A DNA stretch of 20,689 nt, taken from Nanobdellota archaeon. GTDB lineage: Archaea > Nanobdellota > Nanobdellia > Woesearchaeales > GW2011-AR9. The notes below the pieces were generated by a model, which was given only the letters and a program-made list of their open reading frames with translations, had not been told where the DNA came from and did not search any database. A program made the position numbers and the translations under genes. Location: the NCBI GenBank assembly GCA_018812355.1, contig JAHJDQ010000069.1:1-20689 (forward strand), read 5' to 3'. This document shows positions 12,715 through 19,905 of this stretch, piece by piece (position 1 is the stretch's first letter; each line of letters begins with the position of its first letter).

Positions 12715-13044
12715 TTATTCTAATAATATTGCTTCTAATTCTGCTGGGTCTGTTTCTGCTCTCTCTTCTTCAGGAATATTAAAAATTTCATATAAATGGT
12801 TAGCATAATCTACTCTAACTTGTTTCAACAAACTAGCACCAAAACTTTCTCTTGGCGCAGGTTGATAAGCTTGTTCGTATAATCTTTTTGCGACAGTATA
12901 AATTTGAGCATCTGAACATTCATCAAGTGGGCGTCCTCTGAGCTTACTATAGCCCATTATTTTCTGGATAATTTCCTCTTGATCAACTCGTTCTCGAGGA
13001 AAATTCGTAATTGTTCTGATCTCTAAAGCCTGTTTTTTATTCAT
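12715..13044 (-). CDS. Unrecognised small protein downstream of lhr
   Basis: 109 residues from ATG 13044 (MNKKQALEIRTITNFPRE). Predicted helical, acidic at the C-terminus (EEERAETDPAELEAILLE), no membrane segment and no motif I can name. The frame also opens at GTG 13092, overlapping the lhr stop (GTGA). I prefer ATG 13044 because a TTTATAAA box lies about 33 nt upstream, within the 125-residue frame, and a GAGAG sits 8 nt before the ATG. The close link with the helicase gene suggests shared expression and perhaps a partner role, but nothing in the sequence shows contact. It ends convergently with the membrane oxidoreductase gene. Confidence 0.6.
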   Translation of the reverse strand: MNKKQALEIRTITNFPRERVDQEEIIQKIMGYSKLRGRPLDECSDAQIYTVAKRLYEQAYQPAPRESFGASLLKQVRVDYANHLYEIFNIPEEERAETDPAELEAILLE

Positions 13045-13088
13045 ACTTGTACTCTCTTTTACCTCTTTATAAATCTTTCGTTTATTAC

Positions 13089-15944
13089 TCACTCACTAGT
13101 AGTTATTTTCTCCAAAACAAACTCTTTCAACTCTTCCGGCCAATTTTCTTCAATCTCTTTTTTATGGTCTCTCAAGCCTTGCTTAATATCATCACGCATT
13201 CTTTCAAATTCAATAAAACGGACTAATTCATTCTTAACATAACCGGGAACTCGTTTCAGATTCCAAGCTTGCTGTTTCAATAAATCTTTTTTATCTTCTG
13301 CTGCTGTTCTTTCTTCTTTCTCTTTTTTCTCCCATAAGTTGGGGTAAGAAAAATCTTTATGAGGAATCTTTTTACCTTCTTTCAAAGCAATCTTCGCCAG
13401 AACCATCTGATGCATCCTTCTTAAGAATTCTTGCTTATCTTCTATCTTAATCACATCACTATAACCAGCCGTAATTAAGCCAAATGAAAATGGTGAAGGA
13501 ATTTGGGTTTGGATTTCTTTTAGTTCAGTTTTCTTATTATTAATTTTCTCAATAATCTCTTCAGCATGTTGCACGTCCATTAAATCCTCTAATACTTCCC
13601 TTCTTGCTTCTTTCAGAATTGGAAAATCATTACTGATTCTTTTGACAGCGTTAAAAAGAATTTTCGAACCCATCTGCATTCTTCCGGCTGATTTCTTCCG
13701 GCCCATATATTGTCTTAAAATCATTAACGATCTTCCCGCACAATGTCGAAACCTTCTTTGTAAAACTTCACTTCTCTCTACAGATTGTTCTAATATTTCT
13801 CGAAAATTTTCTTTTTGCAGAGCTTCAAACGCTTTCAGAACATTAAAATTCTTTTCTGAAGATAAGTAAAATCCATTATCGCTAATCCCTATTTCCACAT
13901 CTCGCTTTTGCTGCTTACCAATGACGTAAGCAAGAGCTCTTGATAAACAATCGTTAACCCTTCTTCCAAATAAAGTACTGAAAATAAAATAATTTCTTCC
14001 TCGGTCGGTATATTTTTCAATTAAGATTCTCTTATCAGAAGGAATGTAACTGAATTGATATTGTTCATTAAAATAACGGTAAATACTTTCTGCTGCTTTT
14101 TCGTCAACGTAAAGATACTCATTAATAAATTTTTTAATTTCTGTTTTAGATTGTTTATGATCCAATTTATCTTCCATTAATCTTCTAAATTTCTGAATTT
14201 CCATTGCTAAATCGTAAGAAAGAGGTAACATTTCACTATACCATCTTGGTACTGTTGGCGGTCTATTTACAGAAGAGGATACTTGTGCCGTCATTCCTCG
14301 AGAGAACTTAAACATGTACACGTTTCCCCCTAAAACAAAAACATCGCCTGGCTTTAATTTTTCTAAGAAGCCTTCATCAATCATCCCGACAATTTGATCT
14401 TTGATTTTTACTTGAATGTAAGATTCTGTCGGAATAGTTCCTATATTAGTCATGTAAATGACTCTGGCCATTTTACCTCTCTTCCCAATTTCTCCCGTTT
14501 CTTGATCATACCAGATTCTTGCATAAACATGTCGTTCTTCTAACGAAACGTAAGCTCCGGAAAGAAATTTAATCAGTTCAAAAAAATCGTCCCATTCTAA
14601 ATTTTGGTAGCAGTAACTTTGTTTGATCAAATTGAATAATTCTTTAATTTGGATAATCCCGTTAATCGCAATTCCATAAATATGCTGCGCCAGAACATCT
14701 AACGCATTCTGGGGAATGTGTACTCGGTCAATATTTTGTTCTTTCGCCGATTTTAATAATAATGAACATTCCACTAAATCATCTCGATCCATCACAATGA
14801 TTCGTGCTTTTACTGTAGAATGAAGTTGATGTCCTGCTCTTCCTGAACGTTGTAAGAATCTTGCTACTGATTTAGGGGAACCTAAACAAATCACTAAATC
14901 AATATAACCAACATCAATTCCTAATTCTAAAGATGTGCTTGATACGACTACTTTTAATTTTCCGTCCCTTAAATTTTGTTCGGTTTCAAACCTTGCTTCT
15001 TTACTTAACGATCCATGATGCGCAGCTATTTTTGATTGGTAGTTTCTTGGAAACATTTCTTTAAGAGTATGGACAACTCTTTCTGTTGCCGCTCTGGTAT
15101 TTGTAAAGATAATTGTTGTTTTATGTTCTTGTAATAATTCGTCGATTAACTCATACATCTTGTTATGCTTCAACATGTAATCTGATTCAACTAACGATCT
15201 TACTGGGCTTAGAACTTGTAGGTCCATTTGTTTAATGAACTGCACATCAACAATCTTACAATCTCGATTACTTCCAACTAAGTATTGCGCTATCTCTTTT
15301 ATTGGTGCGATTGTTGCGGAAAGTCCTACTCTGGTTAACCCTGGAGACATTCTTTGCAATCTTTCCATTGTTAAAGAAAGATGTACACCTCGCTTATTTT
15401 CTGCTAAAGAATGAATCTCGTCAATAATCATCCATTGGACTTGTTTAAAATTCTCTTTAAATTTGGGAGAATTAATCATAATTGCTAAAGATTCGGGAGT
15501 TGTAATCAAAATATGGGGAACGTGTTTAGACATCTTCGCTTTTTCTGATTGTGTCGTATCTCCGGTTCTTACTGCTACTCTAATTCCTAACGGTGCTCCG
15601 TTTAATTCTTCTAATTCCTTTAATGGCGTAATTAAGTTTACAAATATATCATAATTAAGTGCTTTTAATGGAGAAACATAAACGGCATATATTTTATCTT
15701 CTAGAATCTGTTTTTTAGCGGAATCGATTAGTTCGTTTAAGATCGCTAAAAAACCGGTTAATGTCTTTGTTGCTCCAGTAGGAGCGCTGATAAGAATATT
15801 GTTTCTCTGATGAATTTCCATCACGCCGAATAGTTGTGGCAGGGAGAATTCTTTGAATTTCTTGAAGAACCACTGATTAATTAAAGGGTGTAAGATACTC
15901 TTCAAATGTACAGGTTTAGACGGTGTCTTTATTTCTTCAATCAT
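13089..15944 (-). CDS. lhr: Lhr-family ATP-dependent helicase
   Basis: 951-residue superfamily 2 helicase of the archaeal Lhr type, an ATP-driven 3'-to-5' translocase on DNA and DNA:RNA hybrids linked to repair. Motifs in order are the Q-motif region (FKEFSLPQLFGVMEIHQRNNILISAPTG in pieces), Walker A APTGATKT (54-61), Walker B DEIH (175-178), SAT (209-211), TNTRAATERV (281-290), STSLELGIDVG (336-346) and QRSGRAGHQ (365-373), followed by the winged-helix and Lhr-core C-terminal domains. In Walker A the usual G-S-G-K-T is G-A-T-K-T; Lys and Thr are kept, so ATP binding should survive. The ATG at 15944 is ~33 nt after TTTATAA (15974-15980), a leaderless arrangement. Confidence 0.93.
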   Translation of the reverse strand: MIEEIKTPSKPVHLKSILHPLINQWFFKKFKEFSLPQLFGVMEIHQRNNILISAPTGATKTLTGFLAILNELIDSAKKQILEDKIYAVYVSPLKALNYDIFVNLITPLKELEELNGAPLGIRVAVRTGDTTQSEKAKMSKHVPHILITTPESLAIMINSPKFKENFKQVQWMIIDEIHSLAENKRGVHLSLTMERLQRMSPGLTRVGLSATIAPIKEIAQYLVGSNRDCKIVDVQFIKQMDLQVLSPVRSLVESDYMLKHNKMYELIDELLQEHKTTIIFTNTRAATERVVHTLKEMFPRNYQSKIAAHHGSLSKEARFETEQNLRDGKLKVVVSSTSLELGIDVGYIDLVICLGSPKSVARFLQRSGRAGHQLHSTVKARIIVMDRDDLVECSLLLKSAKEQNIDRVHIPQNALDVLAQHIYGIAINGIIQIKELFNLIKQSYCYQNLEWDDFFELIKFLSGAYVSLEERHVYARIWYDQETGEIGKRGKMARVIYMTNIGTIPTESYIQVKIKDQIVGMIDEGFLEKLKPGDVFVLGGNVYMFKFSRGMTAQVSSSVNRPPTVPRWYSEMLPLSYDLAMEIQKFRRLMEDKLDHKQSKTEIKKFINEYLYVDEKAAESIYRYFNEQYQFSYIPSDKRILIEKYTDRGRNYFIFSTLFGRRVNDCLSRALAYVIGKQQKRDVEIGISDNGFYLSSEKNFNVLKAFEALQKENFREILEQSVERSEVLQRRFRHCAGRSLMILRQYMGRKKSAGRMQMGSKILFNAVKRISNDFPILKEARREVLEDLMDVQHAEEIIEKINNKKTELKEIQTQIPSPFSFGLITAGYSDVIKIEDKQEFLRRMHQMVLAKIALKEGKKIPHKDFSYPNLWEKKEKEERTAAEDKKDLLKQQAWNLKRVPGYVKNELVRFIEFERMRDDIKQGLRDHKKEIEENWPEELKEFVLEKITTSE

Positions 15945-16010
15945 AGTCCTAGAATATGTATTTTGAAGTATGGTTTATAAGGATTATGTACTTAATTTAA
16001 CCATTGGTAT

Positions 16011-16034
16011 CATTTTCCTGACCTCGGGAAAATG
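16011..16034 (-). terminator. Hairpin after the ORF6N gene
   Basis: CATTTTCC (16011-16018) and GGAAAATG (16027-16034) form an 8-bp stem with an 8-nt loop 12 bp beyond the stop codon of the minus-strand ORF6N gene. A/T-rich sequence follows on that strand before the lhr promoter. Confidence 0.45.
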
Positions 16035-16045
16035 GTCTAAACAAT

Positions 16046-16966
16046 TCACTTTTTCTCTAATCTTTCCAATAATTTAAACGCTTCTTTATCAAATTTGGAA
16101 AAAGCAAACCATTTCTTACCTAAATCTTTTAAGGAAGCGCCAAAATGATATACATCTTTATTGTCAATGATCATAAAGCGATCATGAGATTCTTTAAATT
16201 CTTTCATATTTATTGGAGGATATTGAGAATTGTATTTAGCTAAATCTAATTTTAATTGTTTGGTCATGTTTTTAGTATAAATTATTACCTTGACATCTTG
16301 CTCTCTTTTTGAAAACAAAGTTAAGACTGAATCATCAACGTAATTGTCTATAAGGATAATTGATTTTTTAGCTGAACGGATTAGGTCTGAAGCAAAAGTA
16401 TAAGCATCAAAGATCTGACCATTAAAGAATATTCCTTTTTCAGGTTTGATATCTTTATCTTCTATTAACTTAAAAACCTGTTCAAATTTATTATCATGAT
16501 CTAAAAGTTTTTGCTCGGTTCTGTCTATCCTTTGAAATAATTGTGCATTTGAAGCAATAAATTTTCTCATTGAAACAAACGCTCTCATAATTTGAATGCT
16601 AATTTTTACAGCAGTTTCACTTTTTAAAACCCCAGAAAGCATCGCCACGCCTTGTTCTGTGAAAGCAAAAGGTAAGTATTTTCGATGTTTTCCTCGATTA
16701 GAACTTGAAGTCACAATTTGTGACTTCAAGTTTTTGTTGTCTAAGGTCACAATTTGTGACCTTAAAGAATTATACTCAGAATCAGTCAATTGAAACATAA
16801 ATTCTTTAGGAAATCTCTCCACATTCCTTTTAACTGCCTGGTTTAAAACTCGTGTTTCCACTTCATAAAGAACAGCTAAATCACTATCAAGCATTACTTG
16901 AACTCCTCGAATAGTATGAATCTTATTTTTTATTGAATCGCTGGAGATGATCAGTCCATTTTTCAT
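16046..16966 (-). CDS. ORF6N-domain protein with PLD-like C-terminal domain
   Basis: 306 residues. The N-terminal ORF6N domain (about 8-112: IRGVQVMLDSDLAVLYEV, VLNQAVKRN, RFPKEFMFQL, LPFAFTEQGVAMLS) is a DNA-binding-type domain common in phage antirepressors and horizontally moving genes. A coiled region (about 125-170) leads to a C-terminal domain (176-290) with HDRFMIIDNKDVYHFGASL (261-279), a PLD-like half site. The function is not established for this architecture; regulation or defence against mobile DNA is inferred. Residues 70-74 and 82-86 repeat SQIVT, encoded by two DNA palindromes. A GGAAG SD precedes ATG 16966. It is divergent from the protease operon at 17097, with which it could share control. 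Confidence 0.85.
   Translation of the reverse strand: MKNGLIISSDSIKNKIHTIRGVQVMLDSDLAVLYEVETRVLNQAVKRNVERFPKEFMFQLTDSEYNSLRSQIVTLDNKNLKSQIVTSSSNRGKHRKYLPFAFTEQGVAMLSGVLKSETAVKISIQIMRAFVSMRKFIASNAQLFQRIDRTEQKLLDHDNKFEQVFKLIEDKDIKPEKGIFFNGQIFDAYTFASDLIRSAKKSIILIDNYVDDSVLTLFSKREQDVKVIIYTKNMTKQLKLDLAKYNSQYPPINMKEFKESHDRFMIIDNKDVYHFGASLKDLGKKWFAFSKFDKEAFKLLERLEKK
16702..16732. repeat. 14-bp perfect inverted repeat inside the ORF6N gene
   Basis: AACTTGAAGTCACA (16702-16715) and TGTGACTTCAAGTT (16719-16732) are separated by 3 nt. It encodes the second SQIVT segment. A perfect palindrome of this size in coding sequence is not expected by chance. Confidence 0.8.
16742..16764. repeat. 10-bp perfect inverted repeat inside the ORF6N gene
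   Basis: TAAGGTCACA (16742-16751) and TGTGACCTTA (16755-16764) are separated by the same ATT as in the neighbouring palindrome. The shared core is GTCACAATTTGTGAC, so the two look like a duplicated site. It encodes the first SQIVT segment. Confidence 0.8.
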
Positions 16967-17065
16967 CTTTAAGCTTCCAGAATATTAAAATATAAACTCC
17001 ACCCAGTGTCTAAGAAAACATTTCTGCAAAAAGTATTTGGAATAACTCACCTTTCCCCCCATAAC

Positions 17066-17074
17066 ATTTAAATA
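17066..17074 (+). promoter_or_regulatory. TATA box of the protease operon
   Basis: ACATTTAAATATC places TTTAAAT at 17067-17073, about 27 nt before ATG 17097 and with no SD, so the first gene of the operon is probably translated from a leaderless mRNA. Confidence 0.6.
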
Positions 17075-17096
17075 TCTCCTTTATTTAATCTAGCGG

Positions 17097-17279
17097 ATGA
17101 ATAAGAGAGAAAAGTTTCTGAAGATCTATGCTAATGTCCCCGATAGCTTAAGGGAAGACATTATTGTTGTCGTCGATGGTAAAACTTACACTTGGAATAC
17201 TGCTTATTTTGAGATTAAGAATAATACTGATCTTGGTAAAAAGATTTTAAAAGGGTTGGAGAATAACCAAACAATATGA
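17097..17279 (+). CDS. Small unknown protein 1 of the protease operon
   Basis: 60 residues, soluble, with the pattern FLKIYANVPDSLREDIIVVVDGKTYTWNTAY (in pieces across 7-37) then NTDLGKKILKGL. It looks like a compact alpha/beta fold with a beta-hairpin around VVVDGKTYTW. No catalytic residues stand out. The stop codon overlaps the ATG of the next gene (ATGA), so it is translationally coupled to it. I do not recognise a named family. Its position as first gene of a leaderless operon ending in a caspase-like protease suggests it is a sensor, adaptor or substrate of that enzyme; this is inference from context only. Confidence 0.7.
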   Translation: MNKREKFLKIYANVPDSLREDIIVVVDGKTYTWNTAYFEIKNNTDLGKKILKGLENNQTI

Positions 17280-17506
17280 TCAAAATCAACGAAAGCATGA
17301 AAGAACTGGTCATCGCTAGGATTGAAGCAAGGATGCCTTCCACGATTAAGTTATCGATTGGAAGTACTGGCAGTATGTCTAAAGAAGAGATGATTCAACA
17401 TGTTAAAAAAGGTGATGAACAAGGTGAACAAATCGTCAGAATGCACCTGAATTTTATTAAAGCAGTTACTAGTGGAGAATTCGTTAAAGAACTTAATAAA
17501 GCATAA
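17276..17506 (+). CDS. Small unknown protein 2 of the protease operon
   Basis: 76 residues, mostly helical: an N-terminal helix (INESMKELVIARIEARMP), a Gly/Ser-rich middle (SIGSTGSMSKEEM) and a C-terminal helix (QIVRMHLNFIKAVTSGEFVKEL). There is no cysteine, no membrane segment and no recognised motif. It overlaps the previous gene by 4 nt and is separated from the protease gene by 2 nt, so all three must be expressed together. The exposed-looking Gly/Ser loop between helices could be a cleavage or docking site for the protease, but nothing in the sequence proves this. Confidence 0.7.
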   Translation: MIKINESMKELVIARIEARMPSTIKLSIGSTGSMSKEEMIQHVKKGDEQGEQIVRMHLNFIKAVTSGEFVKELNKA

Positions 17507-17508
17507 AA

Positions 17509-18159
17509 ATGCAAAAAGGCTTATTAATTACCTGTCCGGAACACGATGATGGTACAACTTATCTAACTTATTTTTCTAAAGAAATCATTGCGGAAGCAAT
17601 AAAAAAATCATTAAAAAATAAACAAATTAATGATAAAGAACTTAATGAAAAAGACTTCTCAGCAATATTAAATAAGTTACAATACAAATTAGTTGTCCTT
17701 AATGGCCATGGTTCTTCTAATGCCATTTTTGGGTATAAAGCTAACCCTATCATTCTGATAGGTAAAAATGATTATTTGTTGAAAGAAAGATTAGTCTATG
17801 CCAGATCTTGCCATGCTGGCTTAAAACTTGGTCCAGCGTCTATGAAAAACACTAAAGAGGGTTGTTTTATTGGTTATGCTCTTCCTTTTATATTCTATAT
17901 GGACGCTAAATGGACTACTAAACCACATAATGATCAGGTTGCCGGACTATTTCTAGAACCCTCAAATTTGATTCCAATCTCCATCATAAAAGGTCACTCT
18001 TCATCTGAAGCACACCATCATTCTAAGAAACAGATGTTGAGAACAATGAATAAATTGATGAATGGTGATCAATTACGAGAAACCCCTCTCTATCTAGAAG
18101 CATTGTGGAACAACTATAGTGGTCAAGTAATTTATGGAAATAAAAAAGCCAAGTTATAA
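17509..18159 (+). CDS. Caspase-like (clan CD) cysteine protease
   Basis: 216 residues, soluble, no signal peptide. The catalytic pair of clan CD is visible: a hydrophobic strand followed by His-Gly (LVVLNGHG, His67) and a second strand ending in RSCHAG (Cys101), the spacing and sequence type of caspase, gingipain and CHAT domains. The C-terminal half has GCFIGYALPF and a His-rich helix (SSSEAHHHSKKQMLR). It is a single minimal domain with no visible propeptide or repeats, so activation must come from a partner. It is the last gene of a three-gene operon with two small proteins, a layout seen in protease-effector defence or cell-suicide modules in general. I know of no described system with exactly these partners. 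The substrate is unknown. Confidence 0.75.
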   Translation: MQKGLLITCPEHDDGTTYLTYFSKEIIAEAIKKSLKNKQINDKELNEKDFSAILNKLQYKLVVLNGHGSSNAIFGYKANPIILIGKNDYLLKERLVYARSCHAGLKLGPASMKNTKEGCFIGYALPFIFYMDAKWTTKPHNDQVAGLFLEPSNLIPISIIKGHSSSEAHHHSKKQMLRTMNKLMNGDQLRETPLYLEALWNNYSGQVIYGNKKAKL

Positions 18160-18162
18160 CTC

Positions 18163-18321
18163 TCAATACTCCCAATCCACATAACCCTTCCCTTTAAAAT
18201 CAATATTCTTCTTAACCCACGCCAGAGGCAGAAGTATCTGAGAAACCTGTCCGACGTAAGCTTCATAGCCCCTAGTACCATCTTTAGTGATTATCCTATT
18301 GCAGATCATTGCTTTTGCCAT
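18163..18321 (-). CDS. Small protein (52 residues), unknown
   Basis: An ORF from ATG 18321 to TGA 18163 encodes MAKAMICNRIITKDGTRGYE and onward to GKGYVDWEY. It has the balance of a real small protein: basic N-terminus, a strand-like middle (EAYVGQVSQILLPLAWV) and an aromatic acidic end. A TTTAAAT box at 18343-18349 lies 25 nt before the ATG, as for leaderless archaeal genes. It is convergent with the protease gene and ends 4 bp from it. I recognise no family. The promoter makes it more than a random ORF, and it may be functionally tied to the protease operon. Confidence 0.55.
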   Translation of the reverse strand: MAKAMICNRIITKDGTRGYEAYVGQVSQILLPLAWVKKNIDFKGKGYVDWEY

Positions 18322-18453
18322 ATTAATCTAATCTTTAGCTGATTTAAATAATTACTTGCTTACTTTATTCTGATTGGAATATGTTAAGAAAAATTTTTAT
18401 TTTTTCCGTCCAACCATCTTTAGTCTTGACACTTCGCTACAATCCTATAGTAA

Positions 18454-18478
18454 GGAATTTTTTATTTTTTAAAATTCC
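18454..18478 (-). terminator. A/T-rich hairpin at the end of the small membrane-protein gene
   Basis: GGAATTTT (18454-18461) and AAAATTCC (18471-18478) form an 8-bp stem overlapping the stop codon of the minus-strand gene at 18469. The gap 18322-18468 otherwise holds only the TATA box of the 52-residue gene. Confidence 0.4.
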
Positions 18479-18624
18479 CAAAAAGGATGTGTTTGGTTGC
18501 TAGTGTAAATGTAAACTCCGGCAACAATAGCACCAGCAATAATCAAAGCGATTATTACTCCACTAGCACCACCTTTCTTATTATGCTTTAACATAGAATA
18601 CCCACTTTTCAGTATATTTAACAT
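18469..18624 (-). CDS. Small single-pass membrane protein
   Basis: 51 residues: a basic N-terminus (MLNILKSGYSMLKHNKKGG), one strongly hydrophobic helix (ASGVIIALIIAGAIVAGVYIY) and a short polar tail ending in HPFWEF. By the positive-inside rule the tail is outside. The frame opens at a TTG (18666), but ATG 18624 has GGGGG 7 nt upstream and is better placed relative to TTTAAAT at 18675-18681. A start at the internal Met near 18594 is also possible. No function can be assigned. Gly/Ala-rich helices of this kind also occur in archaeal pilin-like proteins, but no class III signal site is evident. Confidence 0.5.
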   Translation of the reverse strand: MLNILKSGYSMLKHNKKGGASGVIIALIIAGAIVAGVYIYTSNQTHPFWEF

Positions 18625-18702
18625 TTTAAATCCCCCACTAACACCCCAATTTAATACTAAAAGCAAACCATCTATTTAAATCTAATCAAAAAAAATAAAA
18701 AT

Positions 18703-18903
18703 CTACTTCTTCACCAAAGCCATTACTGGCTTGATCCAGAAGACAATCATTATAATCAAGTACCAATACCAAGCTAAAGAAGCCAACACCGGCCAATACT
18801 TCGCTACTAAGAACGCAAACGCTAATATCGCCATTTCATCACAAGCCAGATCAACTAAAGTAAACTGTTTTTTCCCACCATTTAATAAAGCCATTAATCC
18901 CAT
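18703..18903 (-). CDS. Small two-pass membrane protein
   Basis: 66 residues with two hydrophobic helices (about 22-36 and 38-60) rich in Trp and Tyr (KYWPVLASLAWYWYLIIMIVFW) and a basic C-terminal end. Start: ATG 18903 with SD GAGGTG at a spacing of 6 nt. A GTG at 18912 extends the frame but overlaps the SD and is rejected. A TTTAAA-containing box just upstream suggests its own promoter inside the end of the toxin gene region. I recognise no family. The cluster of tiny membrane proteins beside a toxin pair is typical of accessory DNA but says nothing specific about function. Confidence 0.6.
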   Translation of the reverse strand: MGLMALLNGGKKQFTLVDLACDEMAILAFAFLVAKYWPVLASLAWYWYLIIMIVFWIKPVMALVKK

Positions 18904-18928
18904 ATTATACACCTCTTTTTTTTAAATA

Positions 18929-19276
18929 TCAATTCTTTTTATAACCAAATAATTTGTTATACTTTTTATGATCCATAATATTCAAGACAAAAGCAAAAAT
19001 CTCCACTCTTGTTCCCTCAAGTGTGTAAATCAATCGCCAATAGTTTGAAAGTTCACAACGATAAAGATTGTTTATTCTCTGCTTCATATATTCTTTTGGA
19101 ATCTTTTTTTTCTCTATTGGATTACCAAACTGAGGGTTTTCTTTTAGGATCTCAATAATTCTTTGGATAGAATTTACAAGTTTTACAGATTCTTTATCAT
19201 CTCGTTTTTTGAGTTCAAGATAACTTTCTTTAGCTTGACCTTTCAATAGCACTCTAACTTCTTTGCCAGCAAACAT
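18929..19276 (-). CDS. RelE/ParE-superfamily toxin-like protein
   Basis: 115 residues of RelE/YafQ type. The body runs KGQAKESYLELKKRD, then a helix with VNSIQRIIEILKENPQFGNPIEKKKIPKEY, then strands NNLYRCELSNYWRLIYTLEGTRVEIFAFVLNIMDHKKYNKLFGYKK in order. The C-terminal VEIFAFVLNIMDHKKYNKLF is the classic RelE end (I-x-x-I-x-x-H-x-x-Y). Such proteins usually cut mRNA in the ribosome; catalytic residues vary, so activity cannot be asserted. The gene starts one base after the stop of the upstream winged-helix gene, consistent with a toxin-antitoxin pair in which the DNA-binding partner comes first. An alternative is a non-toxic RelE homologue acting on RNA. Confidence 0.8.
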   Translation of the reverse strand: MFAGKEVRVLLKGQAKESYLELKKRDDKESVKLVNSIQRIIEILKENPQFGNPIEKKKIPKEYMKQRINNLYRCELSNYWRLIYTLEGTRVEIFAFVLNIMDHKKYNKLFGYKKN

Positions 19277-19277
19277 T

Positions 19278-19589
19278 TTATACTTCTAAAGTGTCCTCAA
19301 ACATTTTTTTGAGATGTTGTGGTTCTGAGTAGATCCATTGAATTCCACGCGGACCATAGATAATTTTTCCACTTTTCCAGAGGTACTCTAGAACTACTTG
19401 GAGTGTTTGATGCATTATTTGTTTTGGTAATTGTTTTTTTATGTCAGATATTTTCAGAGGAATATCTCTATGCTCTTTAAGAAAATCTTCAACCATCAAA
19501 ACAGTGTTTAAATTAGGGTATCTTTTAGTCTTATTATCTTCTTCTTGAATCATTTCAGTTTCCGTAAATTGTAATGTTTGGGTTGCCAT
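19278..19589 (-). CDS. Winged-helix protein, probable antitoxin/repressor
   Basis: 103 residues. A polar N-terminus (about 1-25) leads to a winged-helix-like domain: NLNTVLMVEDFLKEHRD, then ISDIKKQLPKQI, then QTLQVVLEYLWKSGKIIYGPRGIQWIY, where the last part is the wing. Placement directly upstream of the RelE-like gene with a 1-nt gap suggests it neutralises that protein and represses the operon. A perfect 19-bp palindrome lies between its TATA box and its ATG, a natural binding site for it. Archaeal RelE partners are often unrelated to RelB, so the low similarity to classical antitoxins is not unusual. The antitoxin role is inferred from context. Confidence 0.72.
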   Translation of the reverse strand: MATQTLQFTETEMIQEEDNKTKRYPNLNTVLMVEDFLKEHRDIPLKISDIKKQLPKQIMHQTLQVVLEYLWKSGKIIYGPRGIQWIYSEPQHLKKMFEDTLEV

Positions 19590-19598
19590 AATATCAAT

Positions 19599-19617
19599 TG
19601 ATACTTAATAAGTATCA
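19599..19617 (-). promoter_or_regulatory. 19-bp palindromic operator of the toxin-antitoxin operon
   Basis: TGATACTTAATAAGTATCA is a perfect 9+1+9 palindrome between the TATA box (TTTAAAT at about 19622-19628, minus-strand use) and ATG 19589. A second palindrome TATCAATTGATA (19592-19603) overlaps it. A repressor here would block transcription initiation. Confidence 0.65.
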
Positions 19618-19662
19618 TTATATTTAAATGTTTCGCCGAAAAATCTCCAAAACTACCAAAAA

Positions 19663-19700
19663 CATTTAAATAGTTATATATTTCTAACATTATGTTAGAA
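19663..19700 (+). promoter_or_regulatory. Promoter and 19-bp palindromic operator of the membrane-protein/XRE operon
   Basis: TTTAAAT (19665-19671) is followed at normal distance by TTCTAACATTATGTTAGAA (19682-19700), a perfect 9+1+9 palindrome covering the expected start of transcription. An SD (GAGGT) follows. The XRE regulator encoded at the end of this operon is the obvious candidate to bind it. Confidence 0.68.
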
Positions 19701-19713
19701 TGAGGTAACCAAA

Positions 19714-19893
19714 ATGAAAAACAAAATAAATCATAAAAAGGTCATCGAAAATTTCTCTTTAGGAGCAGGGATTGGAATATGTATAATAGCTGCTTATCTA
19801 ATGATTAAAGGATATGTGAACTGGGGAATTGTCACCTTAATAATTGGAGTAGTTACAATCGCTGTTAGTTCAAAGAAGAAAAGAGCAAAGTGA
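19714..19893 (+). CDS. Small two-pass membrane protein of the XRE operon
   Basis: 59 residues: basic start (MKNKINHKKVIENF), two hydrophobic helices (LGAGIGICIIAAYLMIKG and GIVTLIIGVVTIAV) and a basic end (SSKKKRAK), giving both termini in the cytoplasm. An SD (GAGGT, about 19702-19706) precedes the ATG at 19714. The next gene starts 12 nt after its stop with its own strong SD. The function is unknown; it probably acts with the DUF2178-like membrane protein that follows. Confidence 0.72.
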   Translation: MKNKINHKKVIENFSLGAGIGICIIAAYLMIKGYVNWGIVTLIIGVVTIAVSSKKKRAK

Positions 19894-19905
19894 AAGGAGG
19901 AAAAA

